Shown one piece after another: positions 21,584 to 31,599 of a stretch of 49,570 nucleotides of DNA (the first letter of the stretch is position 1; every line of letters starts with the position of its first letter). Under the pieces are notes generated by a model. It did no database searches. It had not been told where the DNA came from and was given only the letters and a program-made list of their open reading frames with translations. Position numbers and translations under genes: made by a program. The stretch is taken from positions 1-49,570 of the forward strand of contig NZ_MEIR01000067.1 in assembly GCF_002777825.1 (NCBI RefSeq), in the 5' to 3' direction. The DNA comes from Snodgrassella alvi (GTDB taxonomy: Bacteria; Pseudomonadota; Gammaproteobacteria; Burkholderiales; Neisseriaceae).

Positions 21584-22561
21584 TTATTCCGCTCTGGGCG
21601 CCCGTTCCATCAATATTTCTGCCAGCGCCTGCACTTCTGTCCGACCCTCAAACAGCTGCTGCAAAATAGTGGCAATCGGCATGTCCACTCCCAGTGAAAC
21701 AGCCTGTCGGCACACTTCTTCGATAGTATATACACCTTCGGCAACATGTCCAAGCTCAGTTAACGCTTCAGGCAACGATTTTCCTTCAGCCAGTAGCAAA
21801 CCTACCCTACGATTGCGCGATAGTGAGCCCGTACAGGTAAGAATCAAATCCCCCATACCAGACAAACCCATCAAAGTAGTTGCCTGTCCACCCAGAGCCT
21901 GATTCAGGCGCGAAATTTCTGCCATGCCGCGTGTCATTAATGCCACTCGGGCATTAATACCATAGTGCAGCCCATCGGCAATACCTGTAGCAATAGCCAT
22001 AACATTCTTCACGGCACCGCCAACTGCCGCACCAATCACATCTGCATTAGCATACAGACGCAAAACTGTATTATTCAACGTAGCTGCCAGTGTCTGAATC
22101 CAGTCAAAATTTTCCGAAGCCAAAGTAACCGCACAAGGCAACTGCTGTGCCAGCTCCTGCGCAAAGCTCGGGCCGGATAATACTCCAATACACCGATTCG
22201 CCGGCATAACTTCTGCCAATACCTGTTGCGGTAGCAAGCCAGTTTGCTGCTCAAACCCCTTACAGGCAGCAATTACCGGCACCTCACCCAAGCCAGCAGC
22301 CACCAGTTTTTGCGCACTTTCGCGCAACGCAGCCACCGGTGTGGCAATAATAATCAGATCTGCCGGTGCAAACTTATCAACAACAGAAAGATTCTCCGGT
22401 AAAACAAAATCAGGCAGATACCGTCTGTTTATCCTTTCCTGCTGTAATTGTTGCCCATGCCGGGCATTATGTGTCCATAGCCATACCTTATGCGAATGCA
22501 AGGCAAAATGAATGGCAAGCGCCGTTCCCCACGCACCAGCACCCAGTACACCAATATTCAT
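21584..22561 (-). CDS. gpsA: Glycerol-3-phosphate dehydrogenase [NAD(P)+]
   Basis: 325 residues from ATG at 22561 (MNIGVLGAGAWGTALA), where the dinucleotide-binding glycine loop belongs at the very N-terminus; the longer frame to 22597 adds 12 unlikely residues. GpsA reduces dihydroxyacetone phosphate to sn-glycerol 3-phosphate for phospholipid synthesis. Also visible are GPSFAQEL, the catalytic-lysine region GAVKNVMAIATG and GLSGMGDLILTCT. It lies 93 bases upstream of the coiled-coil/zapA pair in the same direction and may be co-transcribed with them. Confidence 0.96.
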   Translation of the reverse strand: MNIGVLGAGAWGTALAIHFALHSHKVWLWTHNARHGQQLQQERINRRYLPDFVLPENLSVVDKFAPADLIIIATPVAALRESAQKLVAAGLGEVPVIAACKGFEQQTGLLPQQVLAEVMPANRCIGVLSGPSFAQELAQQLPCAVTLASENFDWIQTLAATLNNTVLRLYANADVIGAAVGGAVKNVMAIATGIADGLHYGINARVALMTRGMAEISRLNQALGGQATTLMGLSGMGDLILTCTGSLSRNRRVGLLLAEGKSLPEALTELGHVAEGVYTIEEVCRQAVSLGVDMPIATILQQLFEGRTEVQALAEILMERAPRAE

Positions 22562-22874
22562 GACAAATATTCCCTTTAACAAACTACCGGCAGACAACTA
22601 GCCTATACTTTGACCACTAGTTAATTTTAAACTACACGTAAAAATACCATACCATCTTAAAAATATCAGGTAGCAGCACGAAATAAATTACCAAAGCTAC
22701 TGGCAGCACATTGTATCCAAAAATTTAGTATTAGGCTGCACGATATTGCTTAACCACAATCAACCGAGACAAAATACACACCAAATCAGCCAAACCTGTA
22801 CACAACATACTCACACAGCAAACAGCAGTTACCACAGCAAACCATGCAATTTAAGCATAATCAGCTGATACAAA
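22562..22874. other. gpsA upstream region, no gene seen
   Basis: About 310 AT-rich bases between gpsA and the fabF terminator. No open frame of interest and no clear hairpin; presumably the gpsA promoter region. Confidence 0.4.
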
Positions 22875-22908
22875 AACACAGGCTGCCTATTCATCGACAA
22901 CCTGTGTT
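22875..22908 (-). terminator. Terminator after fabF
   Basis: Stem AACACAGGCTG (22875-22885) with 22898-22908, containing one G-T pair, followed on the minus strand by a T run. It contains a partial uptake-like word (AGGCTGCCT). It ends the acpP-fabF unit. Confidence 0.75.
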
Positions 22909-22929
22909 CATAGCGGATTCTAAGAATGA

Positions 22930-24177
22930 TTAATCCTCAAAGCGTTTAAACGCCAGCGAACCATTCGTACCGCCAAAGCCAAATGAATTGGAAATAGCCG
23001 CACGAATCTGCAAATCACGCGCTTCATTGGCACAATAATCCAAATCACACCCAGCCTCAATATCCTGTTCAAAGATATTAATGGTTGGTGGAGATTTTTG
23101 CGTATGGATAGCCATTACCGTATATACCGCTTCCACACCACCTGCGCCGCCTAACAAGTGGCCAGTCATGGATTTAGTTGAATTCACCACCAGCTTTTTG
23201 GCCTGTTCGCCCAAAGCCAGTTTCAATGCATTGGTTTCATTCACATCACCCAGTGGTGTTGATGTACCATGTGCATTCACGTAATCGATATCTTCCGGAT
23301 TCAGACCGCCATCTTTCAGCGCACGTCTTACGCCCAATGCCGGACCTTCCGTATTTGGTGCAGTAATATGATAGGCATCCGAACTCATACCAAAGCCCAC
23401 CAGCTCAGCATAGATTTTGGCACCGCGCTTACGTGCATGTTCATACTCTTCCAGCACCATCACACCAGCACCCTCGCCCATAACAAAGCCGTCACGTTCC
23501 TTGTCCCAGGGTCTGGATGCTGTAGCTGGATCATCATTGCGGGTTGACAGCGCTTTCATGGCAGCAAAACCACCCACACCCAACTCACATATAGCGCCCT
23601 CAGCACCACCAGCAATCATAATATCTGCATCGCCATACTTAATCAGACGGGCAGAATCACCAATACTGTGTGCACCAGTAGTACAGGCAGAAACCATGCC
23701 ATAGCTTGGTCCCTGATAACCTTTCAGAATCGTCACATGGCCGGCAATCAGATTAATCAAAGAACTAGGGATAAAAAATGGATTAATTTTGCGCGCACCA
23801 TGCTCTAGAACAGACCGCGTAGTAGCCTCAATCGCAGGCAGGCCGCCAATACCAGATCCAATATTTACCCCTACCCGGGTTTTATCCAGACCCGGTATGT
23901 CATCCAGTCCAGCATCGGCAATGGCTTGTAAGGCAGCAGCGACACCAAAATGGATAAAAGAATCCATCCGTCGTGCTTCTTTAGCACTGATGTACTGAGT
24001 AACATCAAAATTCTTAACTTCACCGGCAATCTGGCACACTAAAGACGAAGCATCAAAATGGGTAATAGTGCCAATGCCGCTTTTACCTGCAAGTAGATTT
24101 TGCCATGCTGTGGTTATATCATTACCCACAGGAGATACCTGACCCAGGCCGGTAATGACTACTCTTTTTTTACTCAT
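22930..24177 (-). CDS. fabF: 3-oxoacyl-[ACP] synthase II
   Basis: 415 residues, full length. FabF condenses malonyl-ACP with acyl-ACP during fatty acid elongation. The catalytic triad is visible: Cys in VSACTTGAHS, His in NAHGTSTPLGD and His in STKSMTGHLLGGAGG. It follows acpP by 96 bases in the same direction, the usual pairing in proteobacteria, and is closed by its own terminator. Confidence 0.97.
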   Translation of the reverse strand: MSKKRVVITGLGQVSPVGNDITTAWQNLLAGKSGIGTITHFDASSLVCQIAGEVKNFDVTQYISAKEARRMDSFIHFGVAAALQAIADAGLDDIPGLDKTRVGVNIGSGIGGLPAIEATTRSVLEHGARKINPFFIPSSLINLIAGHVTILKGYQGPSYGMVSACTTGAHSIGDSARLIKYGDADIMIAGGAEGAICELGVGGFAAMKALSTRNDDPATASRPWDKERDGFVMGEGAGVMVLEEYEHARKRGAKIYAELVGFGMSSDAYHITAPNTEGPALGVRRALKDGGLNPEDIDYVNAHGTSTPLGDVNETNALKLALGEQAKKLVVNSTKSMTGHLLGGAGGVEAVYTVMAIHTQKSPPTINIFEQDIEAGCDLDYCANEARDLQIRAAISNSFGFGGTNGSLAFKRFED

Positions 24178-24273
24178 AATTTGCTCGTAAGAAAAAACCT
24201 CTACCGAATCAGGCGAAAAAAATACACCTTAATTTCGACAGAGGAGTTTGAATTTGACCAACACTACACGGAA

Positions 24274-24513
24274 TTAATTCAAGTGAGCGCTAACAAAGTC
24301 AATAGCTTGTTGTACAGTAGTAATTTTTTCCGCTTCTTCGTCTGGAATTTCGCAACCAAAAGCTTCTTCCAGCGCCATTACCAATTCAACGGTATCTAGT
24401 GAGTCAGCACCCAGATCTTCCTGGAAAGAAGATTCATTTTTTACTTCAGCTTCACTCACACCTAATTGTTCTGCAACAATCTTTTTTACACGTTGTTCGA
24501 TATTGTTATCCAT
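24274..24513 (-). CDS. acpP: Acyl carrier protein
   Basis: 79 residues from ATG at 24513 ([19 protein letters not shown]), the standard ACP start; a frame start at 24543 would add ten residues. It is highly acidic, with the phosphopantetheine attachment serine in [13 protein letters not shown]. It carries growing acyl chains for FabF next door and octanoate for LipB. The approximately 245 bases upstream should hold a strong promoter, but I cannot name its boxes with confidence. Confidence 0.97.
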   Translation of the reverse strand: MDNNIEQRVKKIVAEQLGVSEAEVKNESSFQEDLGADSLDTVELVMALEEAFGCEIPDEEAEKITTVQQAIDFVSAHLN

Positions 24514-24758
24514 TGACAGATCTTTCTTTGCTTTGCCCAGCACTAGTGCGGACAGGGTTAATTGAATTAATCAACTTTTTAGTTGTTGATATTATTGTAC
24601 CTAATAAAAATAGAGTTTTCCATTCAAATTGCCTTTTGCCGTATTTTCCATGGATTTCAGCGATTTTCAACGCACTTTTACTTATCACCGGATACAAATT
24701 AAACAGCAAGCGGCAGCCATATTAGCACAGCCTGATTTTTAGCTACAAGCTATATGAT

Positions 24759-26780
24759 TTATATTGAATCATTATTAACAATAGTTTTATATAAAAAATT
24801 CATAATCAAAGCAAGCTCTGCTGCCGTATTTTCCTGTGTACTACCACCAGTATGCCCACCAGTATCCGGCGCCGCCAGCCATACTCGCTGTTTTAGCTCA
24901 CACAAACGCGCATAAAATTTTAGCGCATGTGCCGGATGCACACGATCATCATGCAGATTGGTGGTAATCAGTGCCGGCGGATAGTATTGCGAATCACCCA
25001 AGTTATGATAAGGAGAAATTCGCCTTAATGCTTGATTTTGAATAGAATCATCAGGATTTCCGTACTCATCCATCCATGAAGACCCTGCCGACAGAGAAGA
25101 ATAGCGCAACATATCCGTTAACGGCACCTCACACACCATCGCACCCATACTCTGCGGCTGTCTGCAGAAAGCTGCTGCCACCACTAGACCACCATTACTG
25201 CCGCCCTGAATCGCCGTATGCACCGCACTAGCGCGTTGATGACTATACAAATCATGTAGCACTGCCAGCAAATCATCAACACTAACATGCTTGTGAATCC
25301 CGCGTGCAGCCTGATGCCATGCCGGCCCAAATTCACCACCACCGCGAATATTTGCCAGCACAAAAGCATAACCTTTCGCCAGCCAGTGCCGGCCAATACT
25401 GCCCAGATAATAAGGCAATTGTGGCATACCAAAGCCGCCATACACATAAACAATCGTTGGCGTATCCTTATCCATATTTTTACCAACATGAAAATAAGGA
25501 ATAAATGTACCATCCTGCGCAACCGCACTAAACTGCTGCACTTGCATATCCATGGGATCAAACTGTCGCGGCTGCCGGCGCATAACACACAACTCGCCCA
25601 GATGCACATCCAGCGTATATAGCGTCAATGGTTCCAGAAAGCTGCTGATGGCCAGATACACCACATCACCACCCCATGGCTGGTCAGTAATTTCCAACGC
25701 TCCGGCTGGCAGATTTGGCACAGTAACCTCCTGCCAGCTATTTTCTGCAAAACGCCAAGCCAGCAAACGGCTATGCACATTATCCAGTATCGACACCAGC
25801 ACAAAACGTCTTGTGGTTTCAATACTTTCAATAGCCTGAGTAGCTGCTGGCTGAAAAATCACCTCAGCCGCACCCAGCTCACCTTTATGCAACTTCACTG
25901 CCACCAGACTGCCTGCCGGATAAAACCGGTTTGCACGCTGCCAGTCGCTACGTAGCTGCACCAGCAATTGCCCATACAGATAGCCCATCAGCTCACAATC
26001 ATCCGGCAACGCCAGCGGCTTAACGCTCAAATCCGCCATTACCTGATAATACTGCTTGTGATAAAACCCGCTTGCGGCCTCAACCAAATCAATCGGCGCC
26101 CCCTGACTATCCAGATAACGCCATGCATTAACCATCATACCGTCGGCAGGCATTTCCAATACCGGTACCGCCTCCGCAAAAGACTGTCCACGCTGCATCA
26201 GCCATACCTGCCGCGGATAGCCAGCCTGAGTTAACTGTCGTTCATCCCATGCAGGAGATACCCACACACTTTCCGTATCACGCCAACTGATAATACTTTT
26301 ACTTAACGGAAAATGAAAACCACCCTCAACTACCCTGCCTTCAGCCAGATTGAACTCAATTGTATATGCCGCATCTGCACCACCAGCACTCAAACTGATT
26401 AACACATGTTCTGGAGCCTGCACATAATGCGCTACCCCTTGCAAATACACATCATCATTAAGCAGAGCGTCAAAATCAGCAACTGAAAACAGAATTTCCC
26501 ACTCTGGCAAACCCGCACGGTAACTAGCCGCAGAGCAAACCCGGTACACCCCTTTCGGGAATTCAGCCGACTGATAAAAATGATACATACGTGCACGATG
26601 TTCCTGACAAAAAGGAATCTGCTGCTCATCCCGCAATAATGTCACGATATCGTCACGCACCGCTGCATACTCAGTACCCGTAGCAAACTCAGCCTGAGCA
26701 GCAGAATTTGCCTGCTGAATAAAAGCCTCAGTCTCCTCACTATCCAGGTCTTCTAAATATGCAAAAGGATCAGTATTCAT
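24759..26780 (-). CDS. Prolyl oligopeptidase family serine peptidase (S9)
   Basis: 673 residues. The N-terminal ~390 residues fit the S9 beta-propeller; the C-terminal alpha/beta-hydrolase domain has the nucleophile in GGSNGGLVVAA, the aspartate near HDDRVHPAHALKFYA and the histidine in DTGGHTGG. No signal peptide, so it is probably cytoplasmic. Family members cleave short peptides after proline; the exact substrate is not known. It is monocistronic, starting downstream of the tRNA-Leu terminator. Confidence 0.9.
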   Translation of the reverse strand: MNTDPFAYLEDLDSEETEAFIQQANSAAQAEFATGTEYAAVRDDIVTLLRDEQQIPFCQEHRARMYHFYQSAEFPKGVYRVCSAASYRAGLPEWEILFSVADFDALLNDDVYLQGVAHYVQAPEHVLISLSAGGADAAYTIEFNLAEGRVVEGGFHFPLSKSIISWRDTESVWVSPAWDERQLTQAGYPRQVWLMQRGQSFAEAVPVLEMPADGMMVNAWRYLDSQGAPIDLVEAASGFYHKQYYQVMADLSVKPLALPDDCELMGYLYGQLLVQLRSDWQRANRFYPAGSLVAVKLHKGELGAAEVIFQPAATQAIESIETTRRFVLVSILDNVHSRLLAWRFAENSWQEVTVPNLPAGALEITDQPWGGDVVYLAISSFLEPLTLYTLDVHLGELCVMRRQPRQFDPMDMQVQQFSAVAQDGTFIPYFHVGKNMDKDTPTIVYVYGGFGMPQLPYYLGSIGRHWLAKGYAFVLANIRGGGEFGPAWHQAARGIHKHVSVDDLLAVLHDLYSHQRASAVHTAIQGGSNGGLVVAAAFCRQPQSMGAMVCEVPLTDMLRYSSLSAGSSWMDEYGNPDDSIQNQALRRISPYHNLGDSQYYPPALITTNLHDDRVHPAHALKFYARLCELKQRVWLAAPDTGGHTGGSTQENTAAELALIMNFLYKTIVNNDSI

Positions 26781-26921
26781 TATCTAAACTCATTTCCAAA
26801 AACTTACACCATCAACAATCAGCCAGCCAAACAAGCCACTGCACCAGCATAAAGTACCACCAACACTTTGCCTACACCAGCCTGCTGAATACCCGAGCCA
26901 GCACCGCGTTATCAATACAAA

Positions 26922-26950
26922 CAAAAAGGGCAGCCCCTATAGGCTGCCCT
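26922..26950 (-). terminator. Terminator of the tpiA-secG-tRNA-Leu unit
   Basis: Perfect nine-base stem AGGGCAGCC (26927-26935) with 26942-26950 and a six-base loop. On the minus strand it runs straight into CTTTTTG. It lies about 100 bases beyond the tRNA. Confidence 0.85.
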
Positions 26951-27050
26951 ATTATCCAAATTAAACCAACAATATAAATTACAATCTGCTACATAATTCT
27001 ACTAGCATACATACATCATATGTAAAAATATAAACTGTTGATTTTAAATA

Positions 27051-27136
27051 TGGTGCCGACAACGAGAATCGAACTCGTACGACCTGTGGTCACCACCCCC
27101 TCAAGATGGCGTGTCTACCAATTTCACCATGTCGGC
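27051..27136 (-). tRNA. tRNA-Leu (anticodon GAG)
   Basis: 86 bases on the minus strand. The acceptor arms GCCGAC and GTCGGC pair, the discriminator is A and the CCA end is encoded (27051-27053). The anticodon loop reads TTGAGGG with GAG at 27100-27102, closed by a five-base stem. A long variable arm follows, as expected for tRNA-Leu, and the T loop TTCGATT is normal. It lies just after secG, as leuU does in E. coli. Confidence 0.97.
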
Positions 27137-27155
27137 AATTAACTGTAAAAACTTT

Positions 27156-27518
27156 CTACTCCGGTATCAACGGTTTCTGTGCTGGTTTCGCCGGTACGGC
27201 TGGTGCACTGGCCGCCGCCGGGTTCGCCGGCACAACCACCTGCTGTTGTTTCACATTGCTGAAATCCAGACCAGTATGCCGATGTGTAGAAATATAGCCC
27301 AGAGCCAAGCAAGTAATAAAAAATATAGTGGCAGCAATTGCGGTGCTGCGGCTAAGGAAATTTGCATTGCCCGCTGCACCAAAAACACCCTGAGCACTAC
27401 CGGAACCAAATGCTGCGCCCGCATCCGCACCTTTGCCCTGCTGCATCAGCACCAGCACAATGACACTCAGCGCCGCGAAAATATTCACGATTAAAATAAG
27501 GGTTTTAAATGCTTCCAT
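27156..27518 (-). CDS. secG: Protein-export membrane protein SecG
   Basis: 120 residues from ATG at 27518 (MEAFKTLILIVNIF); an upstream TTG at 27536 is possible and would overlap the tpiA stop. SecG is a small part of the SecYEG translocon. It has two membrane helices (about residues 3-25 and 55-75) separated by the conserved cytoplasmic loop VLMQQGKGADAGAAFGSG. The tail is Pro/Ala-rich and variable. It follows tpiA directly, an order also seen in Neisseria. Confidence 0.94.
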   Translation of the reverse strand: MEAFKTLILIVNIFAALSVIVLVLMQQGKGADAGAAFGSGSAQGVFGAAGNANFLSRSTAIAATIFFITCLALGYISTHRHTGLDFSNVKQQQVVVPANPAAASAPAVPAKPAQKPLIPE

Positions 27519-27532
27519 GATATCAACTTTTA

Positions 27533-28288
27533 TCAAGCAGGCGCATATGCAGCCTGAATAATAGCGGTAAAACTGTCAGCCTGCAAAGAGGCACCGCCAA
27601 CCAAAGCACCGTCAACATGTGACACAGCCAGAATTTCAGCTGCATTGCTCGCGTTGACACTACCGCCATAAAGGACGCGGATTTTAACATCTTCTCCACA
27701 TAAAGACAAGATTTGCTGATAAATTAACTCGTGCATATCCGCAATCTGTGCCACATCAGGAACTTTACCCGTACCAATCGCCCACACTGGTTCATACGCC
27801 ACCACAACTTCTTTCAAGCCCAGTTGCGCCAGCAGTGCCAGTTGCGCACTAACCACCTGCTGCTCCTGCCCGGCTTCGCGTTCAGCCAGCGTTTCACCCA
27901 CACACAGAATCGGCAGCACGCCCGCCGCAACACTATTCTGTACCTTGGCCAGCAATTCTTCATTGTCTTCCTGAAAATACTGCCGCCGTTCCGAATGACC
28001 AATCAGCACAAACTGTGCCCCCACATCCGCCAGCATCCGTGCATTTACCTCTCCAGTAAAAGCACCATTGGCTGCAAAACGGCTCACATCTTCAGCCCCA
28101 ACCGCCAATGCTGTATCAGCAGCAAACGCACTGGCTGCAGCAAGATAAACATTCGGCACAGCCACACCACAATATACATGCGCCACTGCTGCATCCATAG
28201 GTTTCAGCAACGCTTGCAGCAGCTCTTGGTTAGTCGCATTACTGCCATTCATCTTCCAATTGCCAATTACCCATTTATGCTGCCACAT
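27533..28288 (-). CDS. tpiA: Triosephosphate isomerase
   Basis: 251 residues from ATG at 28288 (MWQHKWVIGNWKMNG), which has an AGGG ribosome site and fits the family; the open frame to 28339 is too long. It interconverts dihydroxyacetone phosphate and glyceraldehyde 3-phosphate. Seen are the substrate lysine in GNWKMNG, the histidine in LIGHSERR, the catalytic glutamate in AYEPVWAIGTGK and the phosphate loop VLYGGSVNASN. First gene of the tpiA-secG unit. Confidence 0.97.
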   Translation of the reverse strand: MWQHKWVIGNWKMNGSNATNQELLQALLKPMDAAVAHVYCGVAVPNVYLAAASAFAADTALAVGAEDVSRFAANGAFTGEVNARMLADVGAQFVLIGHSERRQYFQEDNEELLAKVQNSVAAGVLPILCVGETLAEREAGQEQQVVSAQLALLAQLGLKEVVVAYEPVWAIGTGKVPDVAQIADMHELIYQQILSLCGEDVKIRVLYGGSVNASNAAEILAVSHVDGALVGGASLQADSFTAIIQAAYAPA

Positions 28289-29484
28289 ATATTTTTCCCT
28301 TACTGACAAATAACATGCCAAACCTGAACAAGCGGCCATGACCGGTATTTACCATCCATGCCACAAATTAACATCAGCTTCAAAATGGCGGCATTGTAGC
28401 GGAAAACTACCGTCTGCGTCCCATGATTGCTCAGGATTAATTTACAACCGTCAACTTTCGATTTATTTCTGATCTGAAATAATACTTTTCAAACGACAGG
28501 AAATATTTTCTCATTCTAAAACCTACAGAAGCTTTATAGCAAACTCGAATTCCTTGATCTTAATGGTATCACCGACTTACCACTTTTTAGGTTTAAACAA
28601 TATTGAAATCCGATTTTCTATAACCAAAGTAAACAAAACCTCAAAAAGCCCGCTCTATTATCCATTGAGAGAATTACCCACCTTATTAATGCCACTTGAA
28701 ATACCATAAAGAAAAGCAGAGAAATTACCAAACAATCAATTTTTTAAGAAAAGAAAATAGCGGAGCTTATAAAAAACTAATCAAACAATAAAATATAAAA
28801 CTAAAAATCGACATCCATCTTAATTTAGCGACAAAATTAAAAAAAGACACCGCCAACCACAGCAATCACTAATTATTTAAAAAAAATATTTAGAATTTAA
28901 TAAATAAATTTCCTGATTTTTAATAATATTACCTGCTAATTAAGCATAAATTTTTTACCCCCATTCTAACTATATTTTCCTACATACTAGCAATAGACAG
29001 ATTTACACAATGATCCAATGCCATAAACAAGAATAAAAGCGATAGCTTAATTGGCAGAGATATTGATATATCCTTTAACAAAGATAAATACAGAAAGCGG
29101 TTTCTCAATCAGCAAGGTACAAATTCAACATGTTATATCTATTATTTTGACGGGACTTTTAAAGATAAAGAAACTTTCATAGTTGATGGCTTTAAACTGA
29201 TGCTTAAATCTCCTAATTGCATTACTACAGATGACAGCATTCATCATTAATCGAACAAAAAACATGTATAAATCCTTATTTATTCATGTTCTAATACATT
29301 AATCAGCATATTAATCCGCATTCTCAGCGTACCAATTCACAATTACCCTATTGTTGCAACCTAAATAGCTTTATAATTCACCGAAGCTGTATTCGTGTGC
29401 AATAGTCCCAAAATACAGCACTTTGCTTTTATAAACCTCTTTACCACTCACCCGTTCAGCGGGTGTGCGCATTTCGGAGCAGAT
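28289..29484. other. Long AT-rich low-coding region upstream of tpiA and pcm
   Basis: About 1.2 kb, very AT-rich and with many A runs. It holds the promoters of tpiA (minus) and the pcm-like gene (plus). I see no intact gene. A startless reading frame at 29014-29250 looks like the remains of one. The composition resembles the toxin/immunity tips at the right end more than the neighbouring housekeeping genes. Confidence 0.45.
29014..29250 (+). pseudogene. Possible gene remnant (79 codons, no start)
   Basis: The frame is open from 29014 to a TAA at 29248-29250 and reads like a real protein in its second half: KRFLNQQGTNSTCYIYYFDG then KETFIVDGFKLMLKSPNC. No ATG lies in frame until late (MLKSPNC). 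Composition is rich in Lys, Asp and aromatic residues, as in small immunity or phage proteins. I do not recognise the family. It may be a decayed gene or chance. Confidence 0.3.
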
Positions 29485-30141
29485 ATGGATTTCAATACCG
29501 CCCGCTATAACATGGTTGAGCAGCAAATCCGTCCTTGGGACGTATTAGATTTCGACTTACTGGATGTTTTATCCGATATTCCACGTGAACGCTTTGTCCT
29601 GCCACAGCAACAAAAAGTAGCCTATACCGATCAGGCGCTTAGACTAGCCAACGGTGGCAAAATGCTCGAACCCAAAGTAGTAGCACGCATGATTCAAGCA
29701 TTGAAGTTGAATCTAACCGATACCGTAGTAGAAATTGGTACCGGCTCTGGCTATGCCACAGCCATTCTGGCAAAAATGGCTGGTAAAGTCATTACCGTTG
29801 ATATCGACGCCGAACAGCAGCAGCGTGCCCAACTTGTCCTCAGCGACCTCGACTACACCAACATCAGCTACAAAACCTGCGACGGGCTCGCAGACAAACT
29901 GCCCGGTGCACCTTTCAGCGCCATTTATGTCGGCGGTTCCTTACCAACATTACCCACAACCCTGCTCGACCAACTGGCAGAAGATGGTCGCATGATAGCC
30001 ATTATTGGCGAAGCACCAGTAATGCGTGCCATTCTGTTTGAACGGCAAAACAATCAGCTCAAGGAAACCATCCTGTTTGAAACAGTAGCTCCTGCACTGC
30101 ACAGCCTGGAAACATCAGCACCAAACCAGTTTAAATTCTAA
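29485..30141 (+). CDS. Protein-L-isoaspartate O-methyltransferase family protein
   Basis: 218 residues from ATG at 29485 (MDFNTARYNMVEQQIRPWDV), chosen for its GGAG ribosome site; the open frame starts earlier at 29395. The SAM-binding motif VEIGTGSGYATAILA and following DIDAEQQQRA are clear. The family repairs isoaspartyl residues in aged proteins, but this short beta-proteobacterial group (start MVEQQIRPW) may act on other substrates. In Neisseria a gene of this type lies near a rhodanese gene, and one is found here at 31030. Confidence 0.85.
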   Translation: MDFNTARYNMVEQQIRPWDVLDFDLLDVLSDIPRERFVLPQQQKVAYTDQALRLANGGKMLEPKVVARMIQALKLNLTDTVVEIGTGSGYATAILAKMAGKVITVDIDAEQQQRAQLVLSDLDYTNISYKTCDGLADKLPGAPFSAIYVGGSLPTLPTTLLDQLAEDGRMIAIIGEAPVMRAILFERQNNQLKETILFETVAPALHSLETSAPNQFKF

Positions 30142-30573
30142 TTAAATTAAGGTTATATCAGCAGCACAACTTGTGCTGCTACTTGCAACGACGCAACTTT
30201 TTTATTTGCAGCAACAGTCACTACTAGCTGTAAGCATTTGCGTGATAACCATTACCAGCCAGATATCGTGTTACATCAACATATATCTGTGCTCCGATAT
30301 CAAACAAACTTTTCATATCTCAGCGCAAAATACACCAAAAATAATTCGATTCCCATCATCCATAATTTCTTTCCTAATAGAAACGAATATTTTTTTCTTT
30401 TTCCCACTGCAACCCAAATAATAACCTCCTTAGCAACCACCCCAAAACCAATGACAAAGCAGCAACAAAACAGTTAAATAAGATTAAAATCAACAATATA
30501 TTTAGAAAATTTATTGCTTAAGCCATCACTCTGGTATTAACTAAGGCATAAACCAATTATCAGGAGCAGAACC
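30142..30573. other. AT-rich spacer between pcm-like gene and chaB
   Basis: About 430 bases. Apart from a hairpin at 30160-30180 I see no feature; short frames have no recognisable content. Confidence 0.4.
30160..30180 (+). terminator. Hairpin after the pcm-like gene
   Basis: Perfect nine-base stem AGCAGCACA/TGTGCTGCT with a three-base loop, 18 bases past the stop. A run of six T begins only some 18 bases later, so it is a weak terminator at best, or a stabilising 3' hairpin. Confidence 0.5.
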
Positions 30574-30801
30574 ATGCCTTATCAAAATCGCACCGACCTG
30601 CCGGCAGCAGTACAGCATGCATTGCCCGAACATGCACAGGATATCTTCAAAGAAGCATTTAACCATGCCATTAAAGAATATCAGAACCCGCAAAAACGCC
30701 GTGATAACAGCGACGCAGAAACCATCGCATTTAAAGTGGCTTGGGCAGCAGTAGAAAAGCTGTACCACAAAGGTAAAGATGGCAAATGGCAGCCTAAATA
30801 A
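30574..30801 (+). CDS. chaB: ChaB family protein
   Basis: 75 residues, the family length. It matches the ChaB fold: MPYQNRTDLPAAVQHALPEH at the start, then AQDIFKEAFNHA and FKVAWAAVEKLYHKGKDGKW at the end. ChaB was named as a regulator of the ChaA cation antiporter in E. coli, but its biochemical role is not settled. No chaA is seen nearby. AGGAG lies upstream of the start. It stands alone between two AT-rich spacers. Confidence 0.9.
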   Translation: MPYQNRTDLPAAVQHALPEHAQDIFKEAFNHAIKEYQNPQKRRDNSDAETIAFKVAWAAVEKLYHKGKDGKWQPK

Positions 30802-31029
30802 CCAGAAACGCATTACTTACACACATCATCCAAACACAAGTTCAACCTCTACGGACACAATAGTACCGTAGCTAATGGGCTGTACACGGCAAACTTAACA
30901 GCCATTGTAATATGCAGCATAACCTGGGTATCATTTGCACCCTAAAGCGAAACAGTTGCAACCTGAGCATCAAATCTGGTTTCACAATTCAAATCATAAA
31001 TTAATTTCACACATCATCAACTTATCATC

Positions 31030-31353
31030 ATGACTATCCAAACACTAAGTGCCGCACAATTACAGCAATGGCAACAGCAGAATCAAGATTTTATCTTACT
31101 CGACGTGCGCGAAGATAACGAAGTTCAATATGCAGCCATACCCGGCCACCACCATATCCCCATGAACATGATTCCCTTGCGCCAGAATGAATTACCGGAT
31201 GACAAACCTATCGTTCTGTACTGCCATCATGGTATGCGCAGTATGCAGGTAGCACTGTATCTACAGGAAACCGGCTTTGGCAACCTCTACAATCTCCACG
31301 GAGGCATTGACGCTTGGTCGCGCGAAGTTGATGCCAGCGTACCCACATATTAA
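31030..31353 (+). CDS. Rhodanese-like sulfurtransferase domain protein
   Basis: 107 residues, a single rhodanese domain without signal peptide. The conserved LLDVREDNEVQYAAIPGHHH opens the domain and the active-site loop CHHGMRS carries the catalytic cysteine. Such proteins move sulfane sulfur between donors and acceptors such as cyanide, thioredoxin or enzymes of sulfur metabolism. It resembles GlpE and similar single-domain rhodaneses. The physiological substrate cannot be read from sequence. Confidence 0.92.
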   Translation: MTIQTLSAAQLQQWQQQNQDFILLDVREDNEVQYAAIPGHHHIPMNMIPLRQNELPDDKPIVLYCHHGMRSMQVALYLQETGFGNLYNLHGGIDAWSREVDASVPTY

Positions 31354-31599
31354 TTACCAATCCTCATACTCCCGAACCAGCAGACCCTTATTGCACGCTT
31401 TGCTAATGAATAACATCAACAGACAATAAATATACACAAAAAAAGCCAGCATAACACAGCATTTCAGCAGCATCTACAATAGCGATACTGCTGATAATAC
31501 TGTGCTAAATTAATTATAAAAACAATAAGTTCAGACAATAACAGCATTAGAACAAATATGCTTTTCCAGCTATTTAAATTCTGAGCATTAAAATTCAGG

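Noticed and set aside
24399-24725. 108-codon plus-strand frame over acpP
   Set aside because: Antisense to acpP and its promoter; no recognisable content.
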